This document shows positions 1 through 6,878 of a stretch of DNA of 16,736 nt, one piece after another. The translations under genes were made by a program, and so were the position numbers. The number at the start of each line of letters is the position of its first letter. Position 1 is the first letter of the stretch. This stretch comes from CAVZLD01 sp964522605 (GTDB lineage: Bacteria; Planctomycetota; Planctomycetia; Pirellulales; Pirellulaceae): the NCBI GenBank assembly GCA_964522605.1, contig CAZFWV010000131.1, positions 1 through 16,736 on the forward strand, written 5' to 3'. The notes below the pieces were generated by a model that saw only the letters and a program-made list of their open reading frames with translations, ran no database searches and was not told the DNA's origin.

Positions 1-2285
1 TCTCGCAAGTAACCCTTGCATTCGATCGATGCCTGGTTTTCCAAGGCACAGCTTAGATCGAAGGGGGAAAACACGACGGCCATCCGACCCTCAATCTCGA
101 TTCCTTCCAAGACGGGAGCAACCCGTTCGGTACGGGTTGCCAACGGCTGGTCATCACTCACGCGACGACGCGGCTCGCGCAACTGCACATTCGAGACGTC
201 GTAGCCTTGAAACGCGGGCGTCAGCAGCGGGTGTTGGGCGGCAATCGGTTGCAGCGGATGATCGGGAAGAATCGCACGCATTTCCTCTCGAAACGACTCG
301 CTAAAATTTTCGCTGGCACAGATCGAATCAGCGACAAGAAATCCGCCGGCGGTCAGGTAACGTTGCAGGGCCGTTCGTTCGCCGGGGCTGAACCGAAAAC
401 TCCGCCGCCCGTGCAAAAAGACAATCGGATAGTCCGCCAGATTCTCGTCGGCGGCGGACAACAACCGTTTCTCGCTGCTGACGCGCAGATCGAGGTGCTG
501 GCCCGCCAGCCGCAGCAGGTTCGACAAGGCCGAGGGAGCATCATCGCTTCCACCACCATGGCTCAGTTTGGCGACATACAGTGTTCCGCGTTGCTGTGGG
601 CCATCTTCGGAGGGCGGCAGGATCAACTCCGTCGGCTCTAACTTCTCCTTCAACTGTCGATTCGTCGCGTAAGTCAATACGTTTGCGCCAATCGCCAGAA
701 CGCTGCGAATCTTTCGCTGAAGTCGATCGGGATACTCTTTGACACGGCGCAGATCCGCCAGTTCCCAGTAACAGGAAAGCTCTCCCGGACAATAGACGAC
801 GGCTGTTCGGCAACAGGAGTCGACGCCGTACAGGGGCAGGATGAACTCGGCCGGAACCCTCTCTTCCGCATACCAGACGGGATGATCCGGTGGCAACAAT
901 CGCAGGGAACTGTCGGGAAATAATTCGGCGATCAGCTGGCGGAAATCCCGATCGAATCCGTCTCCATCACAACACGCTTCGGCAAAAATGAATCCTCCCT
1001 GATCGACATATTCCCGCAGCGCGGTTTTCAACTCCGTCGTCAAACTCAGTTGATCCCGACCGGTAATGTAGAGAACGGGTGTTTCCAGCAAGTCTTTGGC
1101 CGATGCACGGTCGCCGTGGATGGTCTGCCACGTCAGATCGCGTTGCCACCGCCGCTCCACATCACGAGTCAAATGAGCGAGGTCTTGCCGGTGCCGATTC
1201 CAATCTGGATCCTCGCCATGCTTCAGCTTGGCGACCAGGATGGGCCGTCGCCCCTTGGAAAGGAACAGCAAAGCCAAGGCGGTGGCCACTTGTGGATTGC
1301 TCTCGATCCCGACGCCTTTCCAGTAACCGGACAATCGATCCTGCTGCTTGAGCAGCGCTTCGGCACCTTCCCGATACCAGTCGTGCTCACCAATGAACCG
1401 CTGTCCCGACATCCGTCCAACGCGTTCGAGTCCATACAGATAATACAGTAGCCAGGCCCGGCTGAACGTTCGCCCGCGATCGGCAAGCGAGCTGGGATTA
1501 CTCGTCACAGAAAAATTCCCGGCCAACCACTGCAGTCCGCGCGTCACAACCTGGTGGTCGGTTTGCGTTGCGCAACAGTTCACCTCACCGTCGGTGACGG
1601 TCGCATCGCCTTCGGTTAGTTGCCCGAGGGCGATGATGGTCGAGGCGATGCCGGCGCACGTCATACTGCCGCTGGATGGCTGATCCGGAGTATAACCCCA
1701 GGATCCGTTGTCGCGCTGTTGCCGGGTCCAGTAACCCAATGCCCGGCGCCACGTGCTCTCGGCAACCTCCACACCCACGCGTTCGGCTTCGTGCAGCGCG
1801 AGCATGGCGAATTGAGTATTCGACGGATCGCCGCTTGTCCGCGCTTCGCCATACCACCAGGAACCGTTCTGGCTGCCGGCATTGATTTGAGTTTGCTGCA
1901 GCCAAGCCACGTTCTCACGAATCTGCACGCGATCCCGCTCCGGCTCGGCCAGGCACAGCACCATCGTTTGGAGAGAGACGCTGTAGGTCCGCAGCGGCGT
2001 CTTGGGCTGTCGAAGGTATTCCAGCGATTTTTGGATCGCGGGATCTTCCAGTGGGACACCGCAGTTCAACAGGGCCAAGGTGCAGAGGGCGGACACCCCC
2101 CCCGGGTAGCCCGGTTGCTCAATCCAGCTGCCCTGGGTCTTGTTTTGTTGCGACTTGAGATAGGTCACCCCGCGATCGATCGACTGCCGGACTTGTTCGG
2201 CGGTAATCTGTCCCCGCACGGGCGGCACAACCGTCGCCATCAGAACGGCGATTGACAGGCTTAGAATGGAACGACGAACGGTCAC
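1..2285 (-). CDS. Secreted DUF4159-type protein with terpenoid-cyclase-like repeats (C-terminus outside window)
   Basis: I read this frame by hand from the minus strand. It stays open for 761 codons from a GTG at 2285 to the window edge, so the C-terminus is missing. GTG is chosen because AGAGGA lies 6 nt upstream and a signal peptide follows directly (VTVRRSILSLSIAVLMATVV, then PPVRG). Residues about 25-330 are helical repeats of the squalene-cyclase/prenyltransferase type, with QW-like motifs (GSW near 45, QRDNGSW near 190, SGYWKG near 315). A DUF4159-like domain starts near 347 (LVAKLKHG) and runs to about 510. A second similar block starts near 567 (LYVAKLSHG) and runs off the window. DUF4159 proteins are frequent in planctomycetes and often sit beside MoxR/VWA clusters; their biochemical role is unknown. 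No cyclase catalytic DxDD motif is evident, so an enzymatic terpene role is unlikely. The gene is divergent from the MoxR operon, suggesting a shared process. Confidence 0.85.
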   Translation of the reverse strand, partial: MTVRRSILSLSIAVLMATVVPPVRGQITAEQVRQSIDRGVTYLKSQQNKTQGSWIEQPGYPGGVSALCTLALLNCGVPLEDPAIQKSLEYLRQPKTPLRTYSVSLQTMVLCLAEPERDRVQIRENVAWLQQTQINAGSQNGSWWYGEARTSGDPSNTQFAMLALHEAERVGVEVAESTWRRALGYWTRQQRDNGSWGYTPDQPSSGSMTCAGIASTIIALGQLTEGDATVTDGEVNCCATQTDHQVVTRGLQWLAGNFSVTSNPSSLADRGRTFSRAWLLYYLYGLERVGRMSGQRFIGEHDWYREGAEALLKQQDRLSGYWKGVGIESNPQVATALALLFLSKGRRPILVAKLKHGEDPDWNRHRQDLAHLTRDVERRWQRDLTWQTIHGDRASAKDLLETPVLYITGRDQLSLTTELKTALREYVDQGGFIFAEACCDGDGFDRDFRQLIAELFPDSSLRLLPPDHPVWYAEERVPAEFILPLYGVDSCCRTAVVYCPGELSCYWELADLRRVKEYPDRLQRKIRSVLAIGANVLTYATNRQLKEKLEPTELILPPSEDGPQQRGTLYVAKLSHGGGSDDAPSALSNLLRLAGQHLDLRVSSEKRLLSAADENLADYPIVFLHGRRSFRFSPGERTALQRYLTAGGFLVADSICASENFSESFREEMRAILPDHPLQPIAAQHPLLTPAFQGYDVSNVQLREPRRRVSDDQPLATRTERVAPVLEGIEIEGRMAVVFSPFDLSCALENQASIECKGYLR

Positions 2286-2291
2286 GCGATT

Positions 2292-2297
2292 TCCTCT
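2292..2297 (-). promoter_or_regulatory. Ribosome binding site for the DUF4159-type gene
   Basis: The minus strand reads AGAGGA here, 6 nt before the GTG at 2285. It is the reason for preferring that GTG over the downstream in-frame ATG inside the signal peptide. Confidence 0.5.
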
Positions 2298-2323
2298 TTC
2301 TCCGCGAGTCCACGGCCTCGTGT

Positions 2324-2352
2324 ATCTTAGGATTCCAGCATCAGCACAGCAA
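2324..2352 (-). promoter_or_regulatory. Candidate sigma70-type promoter for the DUF4159-type gene
   Basis: On the minus strand TTGCTG (2352-2347) and TAAGAT (2329-2324) are separated by exactly 17 nt, about 39 nt upstream of the GTG start. Four of six bases match the consensus in each box. It lies in the 270-bp spacer between two divergent genes, where a promoter is expected. Planctomycete promoters are poorly defined, so this is only a candidate. Confidence 0.35.
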
Positions 2353-2365
2353 TCGTCGCGTCGCG

Positions 2366-2392
2366 TTGCTGCCTACACGGTACCGCTATAGA
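2366..2392 (+). promoter_or_regulatory. Candidate promoter for the MoxR/VWA operon
   Basis: TTGCTG at 2366-2371 and TATAGA at 2387-2392 are separated by 15 nt, shorter than the preferred 17. This would give a leader of roughly 155 nt before the GTG start of the MoxR gene. The candidate minus-strand promoter lies only 13 nt away, so the two would nearly abut and could share regulation. I see no clear operator palindrome or riboswitch in the leader. Confidence 0.25.
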
Positions 2393-2555
2393 ATTGGCTG
2401 GCCTTGGTCGAGTGGGCGGGTGTTGAGGACACTCGGAACGTCGTCAGGCAAAGACGTCCGCCGGAATCCCCGAGTCTGGCGCAAATCGTGCACGCGAGTT
2501 CGACTGCAAATTCATCACGAACAACCCCCGAACGGGAAAAAGGGAATTAGTTCCG

Positions 2556-3581
2556 GTGGCGACAAAATCACGTAGTCTGGGCGATATTCTGCAAGAATTC
2601 AGCCAACACCGTCGGTTGATGCAGCAGGAACTGCAGAAGGTCATCGTCGGTCAGAACGAAGTCATTGAGCAGCTTTTCGCAGCCATCTTCACGCGGGGAC
2701 ATTGCCTGCTCGAGGGCGTTCCCGGACTGGCAAAGACCCTGATGGTCAGTACGTTGGCCTCGATTCTGGATGTCGGCTTCAAGCGAATTCAATTCACACC
2801 CGACCTCATGCCCTCGGACATCACGGGCACGAATGTGATCGACGAAGACGAGGCCGGGCGGCGCCAATTCCGTTTCGTGGAAGGCCCGGTATTCACGAAT
2901 ATCCTGTTGGCCGATGAAATCAACCGGACGCCGCCGAAAACACAGGCGGCCTTGCTGCAGGCGATGCAGGAGCGCGAGGTCACGGTGGGGCGAACCACGT
3001 ATGCGTTGCCGGATCCGTTCTTCACGATTGCCACGCAAAACCCGATCGAGCAAGAAGGAACGTATCCTCTGCCCGAAGCGCAATTGGACCGCTTCATGTT
3101 CAACATCAAGGTCGGCTACCCGAATGCCGAGGAGGAGGAGCAGATCCTGTCGGTAACGACACGGAACGAAAAGGTCGAGGTTCGCCGCGTCCTGTCCGCG
3201 CGCGCAATCGTCAATCTGCAGAAACTCGTCAGCAGCGTCGCGGTCAGTGAGCACATCGTGAAGTACGTCGCCCGCCTGGTCCGTGCGACTCGTCCGAAAG
3301 ACGAAACGGCGCCCGATTTTGTTCGAGAATTGGTCGACTGGGGAGCCGGCCCCCGGGCAGGCCAGTTCTTAATTAACGGCGGCAAAGCGCTCGCGGCCAT
3401 GGACGGACGCTTTTCTGTCGCCGTCGAGGATGTGCGCAAGATCGCAGTGCCCGTTTTGCGACACCGCATCAGCACCAATTTTCAGGCGCAAGCCGAAGGG
3501 CTTTCCACGGAGGATATCATCGAACGACTGCAAGCGTTGATCCCCGAGCCGGAAATCCCCAAGTTCAACCAGCCGGGTTGA
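2556..3581 (+). CDS. MoxR-family AAA+ ATPase
   Basis: This 341-residue protein has the full MoxR layout and the family's usual length. It shows VGQNEVIEQL near residue 31, Walker A GVPGLAKT (54-61), Walker B LLADE followed by INRTPPKTQAALL (117-134), and sensor 1 TQNPIEQEGTYPLPEAQLDRF (160-180). The C-terminal lid domain continues to 341. There are no membrane segments, so it is cytosolic. MoxR ATPases are thought to act as chaperones or remodelling motors for VWA partners, as in methanol dehydrogenase maturation or the Bacteroides Bat system. The client here is unknown. The GTG at 2556 is used; AGGGA lies about 10 nt upstream and no better in-frame start was seen. It is the first of four plus-strand genes, with only 8 bp to the DUF58 gene. 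Confidence 0.95.
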   Translation: MATKSRSLGDILQEFSQHRRLMQQELQKVIVGQNEVIEQLFAAIFTRGHCLLEGVPGLAKTLMVSTLASILDVGFKRIQFTPDLMPSDITGTNVIDEDEAGRRQFRFVEGPVFTNILLADEINRTPPKTQAALLQAMQEREVTVGRTTYALPDPFFTIATQNPIEQEGTYPLPEAQLDRFMFNIKVGYPNAEEEEQILSVTTRNEKVEVRRVLSARAIVNLQKLVSSVAVSEHIVKYVARLVRATRPKDETAPDFVRELVDWGAGPRAGQFLINGGKALAAMDGRFSVAVEDVRKIAVPVLRHRISTNFQAQAEGLSTEDIIERLQALIPEPEIPKFNQPG

Positions 3582-3589
3582 CGTGAATC

Positions 3590-4486
3590 ATGTCAACCGT
3601 TGAAAAATACCTGAAGCCCGATGTCGCTCGACAGATCGCCCGTCTCGACCTGCGCGCACAATTCGTCGTGAAGGGTTTTCTGCAAGGGTTGCACGCCAGC
3701 CCCTTCCATGGCTTCTCCGTCGAATTCAGCGAACATCGCAAGTACACGCCCGGCGATGATCCGAAAGATATCGATTGGCTCGTCTACGCCAAGACCGACA
3801 AATACTACGTCAAGAAGTTTGAAGCCGAGACGAATATCACCGGTTACCTGGCGATGGACCTAAGCCGCTCGATGGGATATACGTTCCGTCAGGAATTGAA
3901 CAAGTTCGACTACGCCATTTGTCTCGCCGCGGCTCTCTGCTACTTGATGATCTACCAAAAAGATCCGGTGGGACTGATCACGTTCGACACACAGATCCGC
4001 AACAGCCTGCCGCCACGAACCAAGCGAACACAGCTTGGGCACCTGCTATCGCTCTTATCCCGCCTGAAGCCCGAAGGGGATACAAACATTGCCAACAGTT
4101 TAACGCAGATTGCGGCAATGCTTCGCCACAGCAGCCTGGTGATGATCTTCAGTGACTTGCTGGGCGAACCCGATCCGATTATCCAGTCGCTGCGACGGCT
4201 CCGTCACGGGGGACACGACGTGATTCTGTTCCACTTACTGGATGAGGCGGAGGTGACCTTCCCGTTCGATGGTGTGATGGAGTTTGAAGAACCTGAGGCC
4301 CATCAGCGGTTGCAGGTTGATGCCACGGGGATCCGGCAGGAATACCTGGACGAACTGCAGGCGTTTCGGGATCGCTATCGGCAGGAGTGTTTTCAGATTG
4401 GCGTCGATTATGTACCGCTGGATACCAGCATGCAATTCGACAAGGCCTTGATGGAATACCTGGTCAGCCGCCGCAACCGTTTCTGA
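3590..4486 (+). CDS. DUF58 / VWA-domain protein, partner of MoxR
   Basis: The 298-residue protein matches the short cytosolic form of the DUF58 family, with no transmembrane segment. Residues 36-80 carry the DUF58 signature (ASPFHGFSVEFSEHRKY, then PGDDPKDIDW and YYVKKFEAET). The VWA part has an intact metal-ion-dependent adhesion site: DLSRS at 90-94, T165 in GDTNIANS, and D189 in IFSDL. DUF58 proteins are encoded beside MoxR in many phyla and are presumed to be direct partners or substrates of the ATPase. The ATG at 3590 is 8 bp after the MoxR stop. No good Shine-Dalgarno is visible, so translation may depend on the upstream gene. The next gene starts 8 bp after its stop. Confidence 0.95.
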   Translation: MSTVEKYLKPDVARQIARLDLRAQFVVKGFLQGLHASPFHGFSVEFSEHRKYTPGDDPKDIDWLVYAKTDKYYVKKFEAETNITGYLAMDLSRSMGYTFRQELNKFDYAICLAAALCYLMIYQKDPVGLITFDTQIRNSLPPRTKRTQLGHLLSLLSRLKPEGDTNIANSLTQIAAMLRHSSLVMIFSDLLGEPDPIIQSLRRLRHGGHDVILFHLLDEAEVTFPFDGVMEFEEPEAHQRLQVDATGIRQEYLDELQAFRDRYRQECFQIGVDYVPLDTSMQFDKALMEYLVSRRNRF

Positions 4487-4494
4487 TTTGCTTC

Positions 4495-6852
4495 ATGGGC
4501 ATCACGTTCGTCAACCTGTCGCTACTGGCACTCGGAGGCCTGTTTGTGGCCATCCCGATTCTGCTGCATCTGGCCATGCGACAGAAGCCCAAGCATTTGA
4601 TCTTTCCAGCACTCCGGTTTCTCCAACAACGAGAAACAACGAACCGTCGGCGATTGCAGCTGCGCCAGTGGCTCTTGCTCTTGTTGCGCTGCCTGGTGGT
4701 CTTGCTTTTGGCCTTAGCCCTGTCGCGGCCCAGTGTCGCGTCGACCCAATGGGTGAGCTGGCTGACCATCAGCCTGTTGGGTCTTCTGCTTCTTTTTGTC
4801 ATCACCCTCATCGTACTCACGATCATCCAGCGCCGCGGCAAGATCTTACTCGGAGTCCTTCTGCTTCTAGGAATCACGTTGGCACTCGGCCTGGGACAGG
4901 CGGTGTTGTCGGTGACTCGCCAGCGGACGCCGCTTGCCCTGGGGAATCGTGAGGCACCGGTTGCTGCGGCGCTGCTTTTGGATACGTCGCCAAGGATGTT
5001 GTACCGCTACAACAACCAAACGCGGCTCCAGCGCGCTCAGGAAATTAGTCGCTGGCTGATTCGCCAGTTGCCGGCAGAAAGTGATGTCGCCATCATCGAT
5101 GCTCGCTTTCGTTCAGCCGCCTTCGCTGTCGATTTGGGTGCCGCCTCCAAAGCAATTGACGCCATCGACGTGAACTACCTCGCTCCTTCCTGGAAGTCTT
5201 TGATCGAGGAATCGCTGCGGCTATTGCAGCAGAATGACAAGGCGAGAAAGGAGCTGTACATTCTGTCCGATTTGACACTCCCAACCTGGCAGGATGCACT
5301 CGACGGTAGTCTAGTTGATGTACTGCAATCGACTTCCGAGATCTCGCTGCAGATCATTGACGTGGGAGTTGAGACGCCACATAACGACGCCATTCTCGAT
5401 CTTCAGCTATCGGGACAACTGTTGTCCAATGGGTCGCCTTTGACGGTGCAGGCACGACTTGCGCGCAGGGGCCCGTCAGCCGCGCGCACCGTTCGTTTGC
5501 TACTTGAGTCGCAGGATCCAAGTGGGCCGATTCTGGTCGATGGCCAATTGCAGCTACCACCGACCACCGTGCGAGGAAAGCAGGCGATCGAGCTTGATCG
5601 GGATGGCACGCAGCTTGTGAAGTTCAATCTGTCGGCACTCGAGATGGGCACGCATTATGGCTACGTCGAAGTCGAGGGGGATGACAATCTGCCAATCGAC
5701 AACCGACGATATTTCACCGTTCATGTGCGTCCCCCCTGGCCCGTATTGGTGGTGGCACCAGCCAGCGCCTTCTCGCAATTCCTCACGGAGACGCTGGCCC
5801 CGTATGAGTTCCGCGAGACCGGTCGTGCGCGGTTTCACTGTACCACGATCCGCCCCGAACAATTGGCAGACCAACCGCTGCGCGATTACGCGGCAGTCGC
5901 TTTGCTGGATCCGGCCCCCCTGCCCGAGTCGTCTTGGCAGAATCTGCGGCAGTACGTAGAACGCGGCGGCGGATTGGCCCTGTTCTTGGGCCGCAACGCA
6001 TCGGAGGCGTCCAAGTTCAATTCGCAGTCGGCCATGGACCTGTTGCCGGCATCCATTCAACGTCAATGGCGCGCCGACGAAGGCCTGCAATTGGCACCGC
6101 GCAACTTCGATCACCCGGTGTTGTCGGTATTTCAGGATCTGCGCTCCACCGTGCCCTGGAACGCGATGCCCATCTTCCGCCACTGGGTTTTGGGGCAGTT
6201 GACGGAGGGATCTCGGGTTGTTGTTCCATACAGCAATAACAAGCCCGCGCTTGTCGAACGTCGAATCGGTGAGGGCCTTGTCATGCTGATGACCACACCG
6301 ATCTCGGATGTCGAAACCAGCAACCAACTGCCGTGGAACCGGATCGCCAACAGTCTAGACTCATGGCCTTTCCTGATGCTGGTCGACCGCATGTTCCTGA
6401 CGCTTGTGCGCAGCAATACCGCGACGCTCAACTGTACGGTAGGACAAACCGCGCGTCTGCCTTGGAATGCGGTCGGAACGGAACGCCTGCCTCTGCTGAC
6501 CCCGCGTGGGGACTGGCAGGAAGTGACGGCATCCGACGGTGAAATCCGCGTCCTGTTAACCGAAGTGCCTGGTGCTTACCGACTGAAGGTCCCGGAGGAG
6601 ACTCCGACTCCCCACGGCTTCTCGGCGAACCTTGCTCCCGAGACAAGTCGCCTGGACCGAGTCACGCAGGAGCAACTGGCTGCGGCGCTGGGTCAGGATC
6701 GCCTCCGTTTGGCCCACAATGAACAAGAAATTGTCCGCGAAATCGACCAAGCGAGGATCGGTCGGGAGTTTTACCCGCTGCTGTTGCCGGTTCTGGCTTT
6801 GGTGATGCTGCTGGAATACCTTTTGGCGAATCGCTTTTACCGTAATGTGTAA
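4495..6852 (+). CDS. BatA-like membrane protein with degenerate VWA domain
   Basis: The protein is 785 residues from the ATG at 4495. The frame is open further upstream to 4387, but that would overlap the DUF58 gene, and MGITFVNLSLLALGGLFVAI at 4495 is the typical BatA-type N-terminus. Hydrophobic segments lie at about 7-28, 58-76, 88-111 and 117-140, then a large domain, then a C-terminal helix near 757-785 (FYPLLLPVLALVMLLEYLL). The region after 155 is VWA-like, but the metal site reads DTSPR (163-167) instead of DxSxS. D259 in ILSDL is kept. A later part (about 420-560) looks like a non-catalytic amidotransferase-type fold. It is probably a membrane-anchored partner of the MoxR/DUF58 pair. 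No Shine-Dalgarno is visible. Confidence 0.88.
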   Translation: MGITFVNLSLLALGGLFVAIPILLHLAMRQKPKHLIFPALRFLQQRETTNRRRLQLRQWLLLLLRCLVVLLLALALSRPSVASTQWVSWLTISLLGLLLLFVITLIVLTIIQRRGKILLGVLLLLGITLALGLGQAVLSVTRQRTPLALGNREAPVAAALLLDTSPRMLYRYNNQTRLQRAQEISRWLIRQLPAESDVAIIDARFRSAAFAVDLGAASKAIDAIDVNYLAPSWKSLIEESLRLLQQNDKARKELYILSDLTLPTWQDALDGSLVDVLQSTSEISLQIIDVGVETPHNDAILDLQLSGQLLSNGSPLTVQARLARRGPSAARTVRLLLESQDPSGPILVDGQLQLPPTTVRGKQAIELDRDGTQLVKFNLSALEMGTHYGYVEVEGDDNLPIDNRRYFTVHVRPPWPVLVVAPASAFSQFLTETLAPYEFRETGRARFHCTTIRPEQLADQPLRDYAAVALLDPAPLPESSWQNLRQYVERGGGLALFLGRNASEASKFNSQSAMDLLPASIQRQWRADEGLQLAPRNFDHPVLSVFQDLRSTVPWNAMPIFRHWVLGQLTEGSRVVVPYSNNKPALVERRIGEGLVMLMTTPISDVETSNQLPWNRIANSLDSWPFLMLVDRMFLTLVRSNTATLNCTVGQTARLPWNAVGTERLPLLTPRGDWQEVTASDGEIRVLLTEVPGAYRLKVPEETPTPHGFSANLAPETSRLDRVTQEQLAAALGQDRLRLAHNEQEIVREIDQARIGREFYPLLLPVLALVMLLEYLLANRFYRNV

Positions 6853-6878
6853 CGGACCCGATTGCGACGACTAGCCTC

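Noticed and set aside
1620..2255. Plus-strand open frame of about 211 codons opposite the DUF4159-type gene
   Set aside because: The minus-strand frame carries a signal peptide, repeat motifs and DUF4159 features; the plus frame has none.
2568..3254. Minus-strand open frame of about 228 codons opposite the MoxR gene
   Set aside because: It is antisense to well-conserved AAA+ motifs and has no recognisable protein features.
4387..4494. Upstream extension of the BatA-like protein
   Set aside because: It overlaps the DUF58 gene by 100 bp. The ATG at 4495 gives the expected BatA-type N-terminus and an 8-bp gap, like the preceding junction.
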